From Bugulina stolonifera (Eukaryota; Bryozoa; Gymnolaemata; Cheilostomatida; Bugulidae), in contig OW285195.1 in the NCBI GenBank assembly GCA_935421135.1, forward strand, positions 9,640,391-9,704,390: DNA of 64,000 nt, read 5' to 3'. This document shows positions 13,001 to 27,000 of the stretch, piece after piece. Below the pieces are notes generated by a model. The model saw nothing but the letters and a program-made list of their open reading frames with translations, ran no database searches and was not told the DNA's origin. The first letter of the stretch is position 1, and each line of letters opens with the position of its first letter. The position numbers and the translations under genes were made by a program.

Positions 13001-14848
13001 AAGGGCTATTCACTTTGTTGGTCTACTCATATGGTATCGTTGATCACACTGATTGTAGATTTAGTAAGATTAACTAGTGTAATACTTAGGAACTGTACAG
13101 ATTGACAAGGTATGGCAGAGGGCAACATGTTTAGTTGTTAGAGTTAAGTTGTCCAGTTGGGTGGATATTTGGTACATGCATAATAGTGTACATTCTAGAC
13201 TGATTATGTAGCTTATCTTCTTTAGATTATCTCAGTGCTTTTTGTATTATGCCTTCTTTATTTACCTTTAGTTTAAATTGAACAAGGGATTGTATTGAGC
13301 CTTATATGTTATAGTGGGTTGTCCCCTTGCAGCTAGGGCCAAGGCCCCTTTGTCTAGACTATCACATACATAAAGAATTGCAATGTTATATGTAAGATTT
13401 CACATACTTTGAGGGTTTACTACTATCTCAACTTCCTTAGACTAAGGTCCACACTGAAATTTAGTAACCTATTTTGCAGCTTAGGCCTGGTTGGAGGTTG
13501 GCCCATTGCAATCTCTGACTACCATTATATAACAGTAAGGTTCTAGGTCTATTTGTATTGTCTGCCTACTTGGGTAATCCCTCAGCTGCTGGTGGGAATT
13601 CCCTCTTCCTTTGTACTTGGCTACTTGGCAACAAACTTTATATTTTAAGTAATTTCCAGTGAATTCACTTGGTACTGTCCACTCCCATTGTAGTAACTAG
13701 GACTACAACCCACATGAGAACCTGTTAGGTACAGTATTAGTGCAGTGTTACTCACTATTTCCATTGACTGAGATTAGTCCTTGGGACAACTAGGTGCAGT
13801 AATACGCACAAGTTTAATAGGCAGCAAAAAGAGAAGACAACTGGAAACATGCCAAGTGCCATTCGTGTAGAAATAGTAGTCATGGAGTAACTGTTGCACT
13901 AGTCATACCAATATCCTTTCACTGCTTATATACACCTGTCAGCATGATAATGCATTCTGTCAGCTGACATTAGGACTCTGTCAACCTAGAAGGGACACAA
14001 CTCCAATTACATGTACATATAGGCTGTATGTGCTCATGGATTCATGCATTCATAACATGAATGAAAACAGGTTTGCTTGGCTAATTGGATGTATTTAGTA
14101 TAATTACTGAGTATGCTAGCAGTAGCTTTGATGTACAGTCTTGATCCTTCACTGCTCTGTATGTAATCATATAATCATGAAATAACATTACTTTCATCAC
14201 AGGTAGGCAGCTATCATAGACTATATACCCAGCTATTATAATAAGATAGTAATATAGTTAGTAGGCCAAGTAGTAGACATCTATATTTTAGCATATTATC
14301 TGCACTTGTTCTACCTACTGTGTTCTAGATTGGCCTAACTTGCACTATGTTCTTGATAGCATTACAAATTTCCCACAAGCTACTTGATCGTACTCATTAG
14401 CTAGGGCTAGGTGTATTTCTATAATACAATGTGAATGTTTTTCCTGGTTCTTTTACAATACAATTACAATATTTGTTACAAATTGTTGTATACAATATGA
14501 CTACTTGTTATAAGCTGCACTTGAGCTTATAATGGTTACATTATTATAATAATGACTTATGCATATTATGTGAATAGCCATACACACCTGGAATCACATT
14601 AGCACAAATACCCTATATTTATAATTCTAATGACCTAACCTTACATAGTGTATAACATTTTTACTTGATATTGCTGGAGCACATGCTGGTACCATGACTG
14701 TCCATTCACCTTTATGTTTGTAGGTTGAAGCTGACTATATCCAGAAGATACAGGGCAGTACATTTCTATCTTGAGTTCCTCACTATAGGTGGTTGGAGTC
14801 CTACTACGCCCTACTCTATACCATGTGGTGAAGTAAAGAACACTTACT
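7071..14848. other. Long region without recognised coding exons
   Basis: Nearly 8 kb with no coding sequence I can recognise. It may carry 5' non-coding exons and the promoter of the USP6NL gene. The best promoter-like stretch is about 9540-9680: locally richer in CG, with a TCACGTGA E-box at 9598 and an ETS-like ATCCGGA near 9640. That is weak evidence. An ATGG followed by a GTATGA donor at 14849-14852 would supply a start codon in the phase needed by the first visible USP6NL exon. The open frames at 10728, 11006 and 12418 have no protein-like features. Confidence 0.5.
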
Positions 14849-15056
14849 ATGGGTATGATTTAGTTCTATAGGTGTATTCCGTTTAATGTTGAGGAACCAC
14901 AGATTATTGTTATATAAAATGTTAGCAGCATAGATGATGGACACCTCCCCCCCCCATCTGTGTTAGTTGGCAGAATAAAATTTGTTAGTTTCAGAGAGAG
15001 ACTAGAAGTGAAATGCTGTATTACGTTATAGCGTGTCTTTGTGATTTAAATTTCAG

Positions 15057-18000
15057 CTCCTCATGACAGTGATAAAGCTTTACTGGACGCTGCCAGAGAG
15101 AGGGCCGAGATAGTGAAGAAATATCAGATAGTAAGTCATTGATACCTGTGGTACTATAACTAGTAGTAGAAGTAAGGTGATGGAGGTGACTGTGGAGGTG
15201 GCTGTGGTTATGGTGGTGGTTGAGGCGGTTGTGGTGGATATGGTTTAGTGGTAACAGTAAAGTTATTAATGTTGTAGGCGTGCATGTAGATGTTGTAGTA
15301 GGCGTGGACGTAGATGTTGTAGTAGGCGTGGACGTAGATGTTGTAGTAGGCTACTAGTTTTGTCCAGTCATAATGGTAGTAGTACCAGTAGCAATCATTT
15401 TATGTGGAGTTTCATATCTTTGATGCTGGTGAAGGTCCTACAATACCACCTGAGGAAGTAGATATAATATGATCGATATATCTGAACATCTAGACTTCCA
15501 GATGTCTAGGCCATCAGTTGACACCCTGAAGGAGGCCCAGAGCTGACACTAATCACCCCAAACATACATAACCTGTTTAGGTATTCGTAATTGAAAGAAC
15601 AAAATTTATGTCATCAATCAAGTCGAAGCTTCATGATAAATCTACCATTCATTGTTATACAATTCTGTCTATCTTCAATGTCACTAAATACTCTATGCAG
15701 TGTTGCACTCACGTTTCTGAATGTATAATTTAACAGAGGTGAAAAGGTGAAAGGTGACTGGGCACCAGTTGCTATTTCTTTTGGTGCAGGTCATCTAAAA
15801 CAATTTTTTGAATTCTTTAAAGACCTTCACCAGCTGTTGAAGTAGTTTATATCTGGGATTCTTTTCTACCTTTTGAAAGGCTCATCTACCTATATATTTG
15901 TGTTCTAAAATTTACCCAGTGGCTGTAGACTGAGTTCTCCCATGAGTTTGATATTACTTACAGGGACGGGATCCTAATGCTACAATAGACGAGTGGGAAG
16001 ATCCAGCGTTTGAGGTTTATCATACTACAGACAGATATGGATTCATACAGTAAGTCTGTCCAACTATGTGTTTTTATTGGAAAACAGCCTGGATGTAATA
16101 TAATCCTGCTAGTAGCTGATTGGTCACAATAGGTTACTATTACCATCACCGGTTGTAGTTCCTTTCTTCTTACCAAAAATAGACCTCCATTGGCTATAGT
16201 TAGGGTTGGATAGGCTTAAGTAGATCTACCACTCCACCCGCTACATGAATTAGCAGAGGTTGAGTGTAGAACATGAGGCTATGATTTAGATTTTTTGGAT
16301 GCGTCATATTGGCAGGTAAAGCTGGTGCTTGTGTCAAACCCTTGACATGGAGTCTCATTGACAGGTGCTCTATCAAATCCCTGGATGTGTCTATTATATG
16401 AAACAGTGAGATGGCTTTTACCTTGTTTTGTTGCATGGGATTTATTTCAAAGTTGTGGGAGCCATATTTACCCCAGAATCATCCTGACAGTATTTGACAT
16501 GGCATATTAATGCACCAATCAGATGGTGCTATTGTGAGAGAGTTACTAGGGGTTAGTATAGATTGTTAGGTTGATAGCATACGGAGAGGGTATGATGTGG
16601 TATTTGGGAAGGGGCCCAATACTAGCACCATAGAGAGAAGATTTTATCATTTGATTATATCAATATACCAGATGTTATGAATCTGCTGCTAATTTCCTTT
16701 GTAACATAGGGGTAGCTTACAGCTGTCATTTCCTTCTTCACCAACTTTTTGTTAGCTAATGGCATTGTTTTGTTTTTCAATTTCTTCAGCTTTTACTTTG
16801 TCATCAATTTTGTTGTTTTTTACATGCTTGACAATGTTTTGACATTTGGGAAATAATTCCATTTTACAATGTCTGATGATATTATAATAATTATTTTATG
16901 GTAATAACCCTGACAGTAAATTAGATAGAGATAGTACATGGCTATTAGTGTAGGCCTACATATATTATATGTGTATGCTATGTATATGCCATTTTGTGTG
17001 CTTTCTTTAGCATAGTCTGTCATCTAGGACCACTTCCTGGTTGATGTATATTTTGTGACTCCATGTTACGTAAGAACAGTTTATTTCTAGCAGAATTTCC
17101 CAACTGATTTTAATCTGGTCCTCTAGTTGTTGGTAACAGTGGTATTATTTTCTTTGGGACTACAGCCTCACATAGTTAGGATGATGACAGATCTCAGTAC
17201 TTTGTGATTTACCCCTCACCTGTCAAACTTGATTTGTGACATTTAGTTGTCTAAATTGTGAAATTTTTCCTGAAATTAAATAAATGAACAATGTGACTTG
17301 ATATTCAACTGGCTCCCCATAAAAATATAATGTTATTGTGTTATACATGTACGGTGTACATGGTGAAGGTCTACCAAAAGTTATATTTTATATGATATTA
17401 TAGTGACAGCAGACTACCTAGTGAACGAGATGACTCGGAGAAAGTTCAAAAAGAAAATGAGAGAACAGACAAATGGAAGAAGATGTATCAAAACTGGGAT
17501 AAATCATTTGATGGTGATCATGCATCGGTGAGATAGATAGTATTGTGCTGAACTCTGGTGTTCCTCTCATTTATTGGATTTATCTGCTCTTGCTACATTT
17601 TCTTGTAGGGGAGGGTAACTCCACATTGTCTCACCATTGTACATGTAGATTTGTATACACGTACTCAATATGCCAGTGCAATGATTTTAGGCTTACTGAA
17701 GTATCATCAAGCTTCATTTTTACTAACTTTAGATGGAAAATATAGTAGGAGTAAATTATTCTGCAGATACATGTAACTTATATACATTGTTAGTCAGGAT
17801 ACGACTAAGTTTGGTATAATCAATGTATTATTACTATTATCAGAAATGTGTGCTGTTAGCAGTATCTTACTATGGATATCTTGTACTAAGACACTGGGTA
17901 TCATTCTGCTATGTTCTTTCTTCTCGCTGACTGCTAGAAAGTGAAAGGTGAGAAGCTAAGAGCCAGGATATGGAAGGGCATACCGGACCGATGGAGAGGT

Positions 18001-21000
18001 GAAATATGGAAAAAATTGCTACGCATTGAAGAGTTGAAGTCAAACCATGAAAACGTTTACGAGACGATGAAGAGACGGGCGCTTACTACCTCTCCTGATA
18101 TTAGACAGATTGACCTGGATGTGAATCGCACTTACAGGAATCATATTATGTTCAGAGAGAGATACGGTATTAAGTGAGTATGCTTTAGCAGGTAACCGCT
18201 GACCAAGGCAGTTCTGTCCGGTCGTGTAGGCCTACATGTAATTGACCGCTAACTAGGCCTGATCTGTCCAGTCGTGTAGGCCTACATGTAGTTGACCGCT
18301 GACCAAGGCAGGACAGTCTGGTCACAATGTATGCAATACTCTGGTAGGGTGATTCTAAGCATATAGAAAAACCTTGCAAGGTATCTGGTAGAATGTAGGT
18401 TTGGCCAGGCATCTGAAAGTGTTACTCTCTTTGTCTTATTCATATGGTAATTCTTATATTATATTTGACAAATAGTTTTTTATGGAATTATTTATGGGAT
18501 TCACCTAGGTACAAAATTATAGTGTAATTTACATTAGTGCACTAACCACTGTGCTTGCTTCAATCCATGCTTTGTGTAAATTTACCTCTGCAAGACTTTA
18601 CCACTGCAAGACTACACATCTGGTCAAATGAACCAGGATCTGCCATGTTCTGTTGACTAATTCTATGCTGGCCAATCACCAACTCTTCTGCCAAGAGGAA
18701 GTTTTTCTGGTATTTGTAAAACCAGATTCGCCACTTCACTGTCAAGTTTTCTGTTTTAAATAAATGTAGGTACACAAGTAACATTGTTTGCCCCTTGACT
18801 GGACTTCATAGTCCAATAGCAATGTGTACAATGTGTATGCTAAGGTATTACTTGGTATTACAGGCAGACTCATCTCTTCCACGTATTGGCTGCCTACTCC
18901 ATGTATAACACAGAGGTGGGTTACTGTCAGGGTATGTCCCAGATAGCAGCGCTACTGCTTATGTACATGGATGAGGAAGAGGCTTTCTGGTGCTTATCAC
19001 AGCTACTTACAGACAAGAAACATGCCATGCATGGTGAGTGCCGCTTCTTAAGGCTTATTAGGGCTTGCTAGTACGGCAAGAGGCTTATTGAAGACTGCTG
19101 AAGCTTATAGCCTATGCCCCTTTTCTGTGCTTATTGGGGCTTACGGTCTACTCAAGCTCAGCCAGCGTGGTTCAGTTTTACAAAATTTGAAGGGGTGTGG
19201 TTAAAGGTTAAATCTGCCCATGTTGGCAGCTAACTCTTTCAGCTTTTGCCACCCCTGTTTACAAAATTAGGGGCTTTCGTAGGTCTTTGTGAATAGATTT
19301 TACCTGTAGAGGTAGCAATTCCAGGGGAAGTTATCTGTAGGGTGTGGGGGTTGACATAAAGGGTGATGGTGACCCAACAATGTCACATATTATGAACATT
19401 ATACTGATTTATAACCGTGTACAAGGTTACATTAATGTTGTACTACAAATTGAATTTTGGAACTAATTAATTTTTTGGCCCCTGTCCATGTGAATATGAC
19501 TAACTATAAATACCTGTGCCTATTCTCACACTAGTTTTATTCAGTTAACAACAACTTTGTTTTTTTATTTTATGAATATATAACTAGGTGTGGTTGGCAC
19601 TGCTGGGTAGTTTGTGTTTCTAGTAACTGTGATATGAGAGAGCCGAGCAAATATAGCTGCTTTGGTTTGTGCTGCCCCCTGGTAGCACTTGAGAAAGGAA
19701 CCATTTATTCTTGCGGATATTTATATAAATATTTACTTCAGTGCTGTACTTATTCTATCCAATACGACAAACAACATCTTACTCAAAATAGCGTACATCC
19801 AGGTTCTATGATGTCATACTAAACCGTTGAACTATAATGTAGATAGTGGTCTAAGCTCTGGCCCGAAAGTTTTTTATGAGAAGTGACAGGCATCTAAGAA
19901 ATTCGCCGTAAGAACGACCTGTTGACATATTGTATATATGGCACACTTGAAACTTTCGTCACCGACACTGTGATTAACATTTTACCACAAGCATAAATTC
20001 TTCTGTCGAATGGCATAAAAGCGTTTGATGGATGTGAATATATAATTAGACACGGCATTGTGCCTATAATGTGTCTATCACTGCTTTCTCTTCAAAACAA
20101 TTATATAAATCACATTCCAGTGTATGTCCAATAACTGATGCAGAAACAATATATTTTCGCCAAATATAAAATAATTGTTAACCAAAAATTAATTATCTAA
20201 AATACATTTATTACATATTTGCTTGTAACACGCGCTAAGTTGCGTGACTGTTATTGTTAACCATCTCTATCATCAATAACCTATCCTTTGATTTTGAAAA
20301 GTGAATGCAATGTAGTTGGCAGTTATCAAGTAAAGTGTCAGGTAACGTGTGCCAGCTTTCACTTCGTACCAGTTGGTATTACCTAGTAACACAACTTGTC
20401 ATCATCTGCATAAATAGATAGTTGATATAAAATTTGGCACTGGGTTACAGAAAGATTTTGATGTTATCGTGGAATAACATATACTGCCATAATGGTATGT
20501 GCCTGAAAATATATCTAGTTTTTATGTATTTTTTCCTTTTTTATGTCTTCCGATTGTATAAATAGTTTTCAAAATTCTGATCGGGAGCTACCACTGTCTG
20601 TGATTAGTTCTTTCTGTTTTATCTCATTTTATATTTTTAATAAATGTGGGAAATTTGTGTCTGGTTGGCATATTGTGGTTATTACTGTGAAGTGGACCAT
20701 ATTGACCATATATTATACTCGACGTAAACCACTGCCAATAAAACAGTTCAATTATGCAATACATCCATGTGAATAAGTGCCCTTGAGTTAATGTTATTTA
20801 CTTCCCATGGATGGAAAACTTTCACACATTTGAATTGGCCTGTGACATTATTTTTATGTAGTTGTTTTCCCCGGCCAAGAGAGGAGACTCTTAGTCTATC
20901 TGACACCATCGGCTCTGCTTTTAATGGCTTCATTTAATTAATGTAGACCTGCCACACCCTGTGATATCATCCCCTGAATATCAATTGTATTCATCGCATT

Positions 21001-24000
21001 CAGCATATCTATTACATGTTACCCTGCGAACATATTTGTGAAGTTTTTGTTGGTAAACTTTTTATGGTTTCTCTTTTAACATACAATGCAATTGGCCTTC
21101 AATACTGCATACATAATTGTATGACTAATAGACATCGTTTGCCGTTGCAGTCTTTGATATTGTTAAAAAGTTGAAATATCAGCTTGGAGTCTATGTCTCC
21201 ACCACACCATTTGTTCCAGAGCTCACAAGATTAGAATCTTAGAATAAAAGTTTGTTCTTATATATAATGTTTTATTCACTTATAGGTCTGTTCATACCCG
21301 GTTTTCCCAAGTTGATGAGGTATCAGTCACACTTTGAAGTAGTACTCAAGAAATTCATGCCGAAAATATTCAAGTTTATGGTGAGTAGAAGAACATGAGG
21401 CAGCAACAGTTACATGCTCTGTGCATAATGTACAAGGTTGGCCATGTCTTGGAGTTATCTGTCCTCTCATGTTTTTGTCCAAAGGGTATACAACTCCTAA
21501 ATATGTGTACTTTACTGTTAATTATGTGCAATAATGATAATATCGTTGTATTGGGTTGGATGTCCTCTTTGTATTATATTGCTCAGTTATGAAAATTGAT
21601 ACTTTGTATATTTTAGGGGAAATCCTAAATTCTCTGCTGCGTTATGTCAACTTAATGCAATTAGCTACAGGTGCCTTTTTGTAATGATTTTGTTGTAATA
21701 TTTATATACATGTAGCTGACCTTCTGTGTTATTAAACTTTATTATGGATCTGTTGTTCGGAATACTTGTATGTATACTGACATTGTTTATATTTTAGAAT
21801 GCAAATATGATACCACCTAGTCTATACGCTATCAAATGGTTTATGCAGTGCTTTTTAGACAGGGTAAGTTATTACAATGATAATTTAATATGATACGTCT
21901 AATTGCCAGCTATATTTCTACTATAAACTATAATCACACGCCTACAATGTTATTACGTTGGTTGTATAACTTGTGTTAATAAGTTGAAATTGTTTGCCCT
22001 TTGCACAGAAATATTTTGAGGAATTGCCTGGTAATACATGTCCATGTGTACCACTGTCTATAACTTAGACTAAGGTCCATGTGTCTTTATTCAGATTTGC
22101 AGAAGTACCAGCTCCCTCCCCCCACTCCTGTATTGCATGGATTTGATTAGTTACCTACATACCACATGATTGTATTAGGTGGTGTCTAGAGTTATTTTCT
22201 CTTTATACATTGTAATGCTGATTATAATATAGAATGTAATAATATATTATATAACGTTGCAGACTCCTTTCCCTTTAACGTTACGTCTCTGGGACATCTT
22301 CATGTTGGATGGAGAGAGAATTCTGGTGCCTATGGCATTTACTATATTCAAACTACATAAGAGTAAGTACACTGCAGTGTCAAGAGTAATTACGCTGTAT
22401 ACTGTATTGTATATATTATGATATATACATTTAAGTGCGGGTATATTGTAAAGTAAGCAGTTAATGTTAGGTAGTGTTATAAAACACATACACCATAGTA
22501 TATGGATATCGGTAGACTATTGCCATATGTAGTCAGGATTTACTTGCCTGTCACCGGGATACACTTGTCTATACAGTAGTAGATGCACTGGTATCATTTA
22601 TTACAGGATTTATCCTTCATATTTACCCATAAACACTAATATTGGATTTATCTCCCTTTTTACAGAGAAATTACTGAAGATGTCAATGGAACAGTTTGTC
22701 AACTTCCTTCAGCACGAGTTGGAGAAAGATTTTGGTGTCGAGGATGACGTGGTGCTCGTAGAACTCAATGTGAGTATACATTGACCTCTACCAACACTAA
22801 CACAATATGGCTGTATGGGTGTAGGCCTATATGTCATATACTTACTAGTATTTGGTGTCTTAGGCTGCGTTTCAAGTATGTTGTAGAATGCCATTTTCCA
22901 TTGGCGCACCGATGGATTGTTTGTTTGATCAAGTTAGTTCATGGAGAAAAAGCCCTTTTAATTTTGGTCCGTCCTGTGACCATCTTGAAAGTGTACTTGG
23001 TCACTCACGTCAGTCCATGAAGTCATGAAAGCATATCTAGTCCAAATACAGTGGTGGGTTTGAAATAGCATTCCTGTGCCACATGTGTGTAACACTGCCC
23101 GCTACAGCAGCAATAATAGTCACCATACTTGGCTATAAGAGTGGCGGATATATGACAAAACTATACTTCTAGGTTACATTGTGTTCTAGCATCGCGTAGA
23201 GTATTATAAATTGGAAGAAGACAGACAACTCTATATATTGCATACACAGCAATAATTGTACCTATCAGAACACGCACATGATAGTACATGTATGCACTAT
23301 AAACTGTGTGCTGTAGGCTGTGATACTAGATTTAAGGAGAGCAAGGGTGGAGCTGCCACCACCCCCTTCAGACCCGTTGGAGGAGGCCCCTAAGACTCAC
23401 TTTGGCAGCGTCATTTACCCCACAGAGGAGGAGCTCATCAAGAGGCAGCAGTCACAGATCCAACTCAACGATCAGCCAACGGTTAGTATAGACTGAGGAC
23501 CTGTGAATAATGTTACTAATGATTAGGACCATGTTATCAGTCTCCCAATATATTTAGCTGATGCCCAAGTTCCACTTTACATTATTAAAGCAACAGAAGA
23601 TTCCCACAGTTTTACCATTTGACTTGAGACAACACTATAACATTGTTACTAATATCGGTTCGTTATGTTTCAGCATACGCATGACTTAGCTGTGCTCTCT
23701 ACTTTTCTCATTGCTCATGTGAGGGTCGGGTGCTGTCCGTATTTGCATGCCACCTATTTTCTTGCATTCTCTTACAGTATTTCTGGCTACACTCCTACAT
23801 GTATTTGATTCATATAGGCTAAGTTATCAGACCGTATTAAAATGCAATGACTGATATGTCTGAATACAGCTAACAATGACCTCAGTAGGTCATCTATTGC
23901 TTCACCACCTTATTCTGTTTACACTGCCGTAGGTAAATAATTATTGAAATACCGAGTCATAGATTAAATTTGACATTTGTCATTAGTGTGACGAGGAATA

Positions 24001-27000
24001 TTTTATGCAAAGCGAATATCTAAGATCCTACTGCTACTAATGCTGGCACCAATGCATTGATATCTGCATATGATTTCTAGGTGCTCATTAACTCAGTATC
24101 TGCAGAAGTCAAGGTGGAAGAGAGCACCTTCCTTTAGTGTCATGTGTCAGTAACTGTCTTTGTATCATAATATTCCGTTTGCTTGCTTACTTTATGTTGT
24201 CTCTTCACAGCGGATGGAGTTTGAACATATTTTATATCCCTTAGCACTGGTCACTTCGTCCTGTAGTTGTAGTAGTGGTCACTCGGTAAATTATTAAATG
24301 TGAGGTCAAAGTTCATCCTTGAAATTTGGTTACCATATACCATGTTCCATCTATTATACATTTGTAGTTCTAATGCTGTTTGGGAGGGTATAATACACTT
24401 GATGATGTCACATCAGATGACAACTTCTGAACTCCATTCTGTTGTGTTGTTTTAGTGTATAACATACACACAGCACCTCATGCACATCACATTGCCGTTA
24501 TAGTTGTATGTACACATGATTGGGACAGTAGTGCGTTACTAGCGGCCTGATGCAAATGTCAAGGTGTTAAAAACAACAGACTATAATATCAATGTTTTAC
24601 TGTGCATGGAAAGATAACTCTAAATTCTCTTACACCTTGTAGTAAAAATAGTAATTTAGTGATCTTCTTCCTTTTACACCACTGGGGTTGGTGCTAATAT
24701 CTACTAGTCATGAGTTTGTAGGGAGTTATGTCCACTCTGTTATATAACATGCACTGAACCCTATATTACGTGCAACTAATAGTGTTTGATGCATGTGTGC
24801 TCTGTATGTTTGTCTGTATATACATGTAAAGTGATGGATTGTGTTTAATCTCCAGACATTGCCTGCATACACTTCTAAAACCATCGCTTGAAGAAAGGTA
24901 ATGCGGTAGATAGTGGTAAGATTGGACCATAACGTAGCCCTATTATCCTAACCTTTCATCTGCAAACACCCCCAACCTTTGCTTCTATCTTCTTGCAATA
25001 ATATTCTAAGTTTGTGTCCATATAATGTGTGCCTTTCTGTATGTCCATGGTCGTTCCCTTGAGCTCTACATAATAATTCAATTCTCAAATGCAATATTGG
25101 ATTTATATTGCCTTCAATTCAAATTGAACAATTCTAAAAATACTATAAAGTATCATATTTTTGCTGCTCTATGCAACCCAGAAATTCTAGCTATGTAAAT
25201 AGTATATACAATGTATATGTAGTATGGTTATTCCTAGTGGAAGATGAGACAACTCCAAACTACTCAAGCTGTTGGCACTTTGCCTATATTCTATCCAATA
25301 TAGTAGAGCTCTTGGGACTACCTATCCTATCCTTATGAAGTAACTTCCACAATATAATTTTACCTGAAATTTATTACTAAGTACACAGTAGTACTAATTA
25401 AGTGGCGAATTTGATTGCTTTTTATTGTTGAACCTCAAAATTTGCTGAATGCCAGATTTTGGTTGGAATATCTGTAAGTCTAATTCAACATGTGCAGTTA
25501 GGCTATGTGCACAAGTACAATGTACAGTGTAGGCTAGGCTATATATTACATATATATGCACATGTACATGTACATGTAAGTTAGGCTATGTACACATACA
25601 TGTACATGTACATGTACATGTACACATACATGTAAGTTAGGCTATGTACACATACATGTACACATTTACATGTAAGTTAAGCTATGTACACATAATGTAC
25701 GTGTACATGTAGTTGTATCCCTTACATGTCCATTGTGCATACACATATCGTGTGATCTCTTTTGTTGCAGGGCACTCTTTATATCACCTACCAGCACTAT
25801 CATATCTTAGGGGCCACGCTATCAGTGTGCAAACTTATAATATGCATTGGAGCACTGGCTAAGCTAGGCTAGATATTTCTCTGCACTGTGTGCTGTGTTC
25901 TACTACTACTGTGTGCACTTCTGTTCATGTTGTACAACTCTCATGTGTGTCTCTTTATTTAACCCACTTGTTCATGTACATACATGTGTTTCAGGTTACT
26001 ACATGGCTCTGGGCTTTTTGTCTAATGTGTATACATGTAGAGGCTAGTGGGAGGGAGTGCATTAGGGTGGCCATATTTGTTAAGATGCCTCTGTATCATG
26101 GTTTGATTGAAAATGTAAAATATTGGCTAAGGGAAGTCATAGAGATTGTGTCTAGTAGTTTGTTTATATTTGCTTTACAGCCATCATATATGACTCTTGT
26201 ATTAAAGAGACCATTGGTCAACTGTTATTAAGAATTGTCTACTCTTGTAAATAGTACATCTAGATTATTTTATTTGATAGAAACGAAGTATTAAATATCT
26301 AATTGTAGCGATAAATTGCTGTTGTTTGTAGATGGACAATGGCGTATCAAAAACTCACTCAAATAAAGTGCCAAAGCATCTGGTATCTAATGACAGTTTC
26401 CGTAGCATATACGACAATCATCCAGCTAACCAAAGCACAGACCTGCCTATACCTGCAGCTGACTATGAACTAAATATGAGCACCACGGTAGCACCTGATG
26501 TTACTAGACATTACAGTGATAGTTCTACTCCACTTGAAGAACTGGACACTAGCCGACATCACAGTGACACTTCTAGCTATAGAAGAGAACCTGCGGCCGC
26601 CAGGCACTACAGTGACACTTCTAGTAGTAACAGACTCAGCATCCAATCAACTGCCTCCGTCAGGAGCGGTGGGCAGGAGCAGCCAGAGATCAGACAAAGA
26701 CAATCTCTTCAGTCAAACCAGTTGATTTCATCCAGCTCTCTGCCCAGTCGGCGACATCACGAGTCGATCAGCCCAGCGACTTCTAGACAGCAGTCTTGTG
26801 AAAGTGCGATTAGCACAGAGTTAGAAGTTGTAGAGCTCAAACTCGACCTCTCCGAAGAGGATGAGGAGGTTAAACCAGAACTTCCTCCAAGAAATAGAAC
26901 TTTAGACTCGTTCTTTGAAAGTCAGTTGGAGCAGAATTTGGACGAACAGACGAGGAGCTCACGCTCCGCGAGTAAATCACCGGATATTGATGCTGACAAT

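Noticed and set aside
18560..18784. 74-codon minus-strand frame within a USP6NL intron
   Set aside because: Antisense, with no splice sites or homology, next to a tandem repeat; treated as chance.
24856..24897. Possible small exon in USP6NL between CTCCAG and GTAATG
   Set aside because: In the required phase 0 it contains TGA; the open frame has a phase incompatible with both neighbouring exons.
25890..26231. 113-codon plus-strand frame
   Set aside because: Located in the last USP6NL intron, hydrophobic and Cys/Thr-mixed without domain character; no upstream promoter or matching phase supports it.
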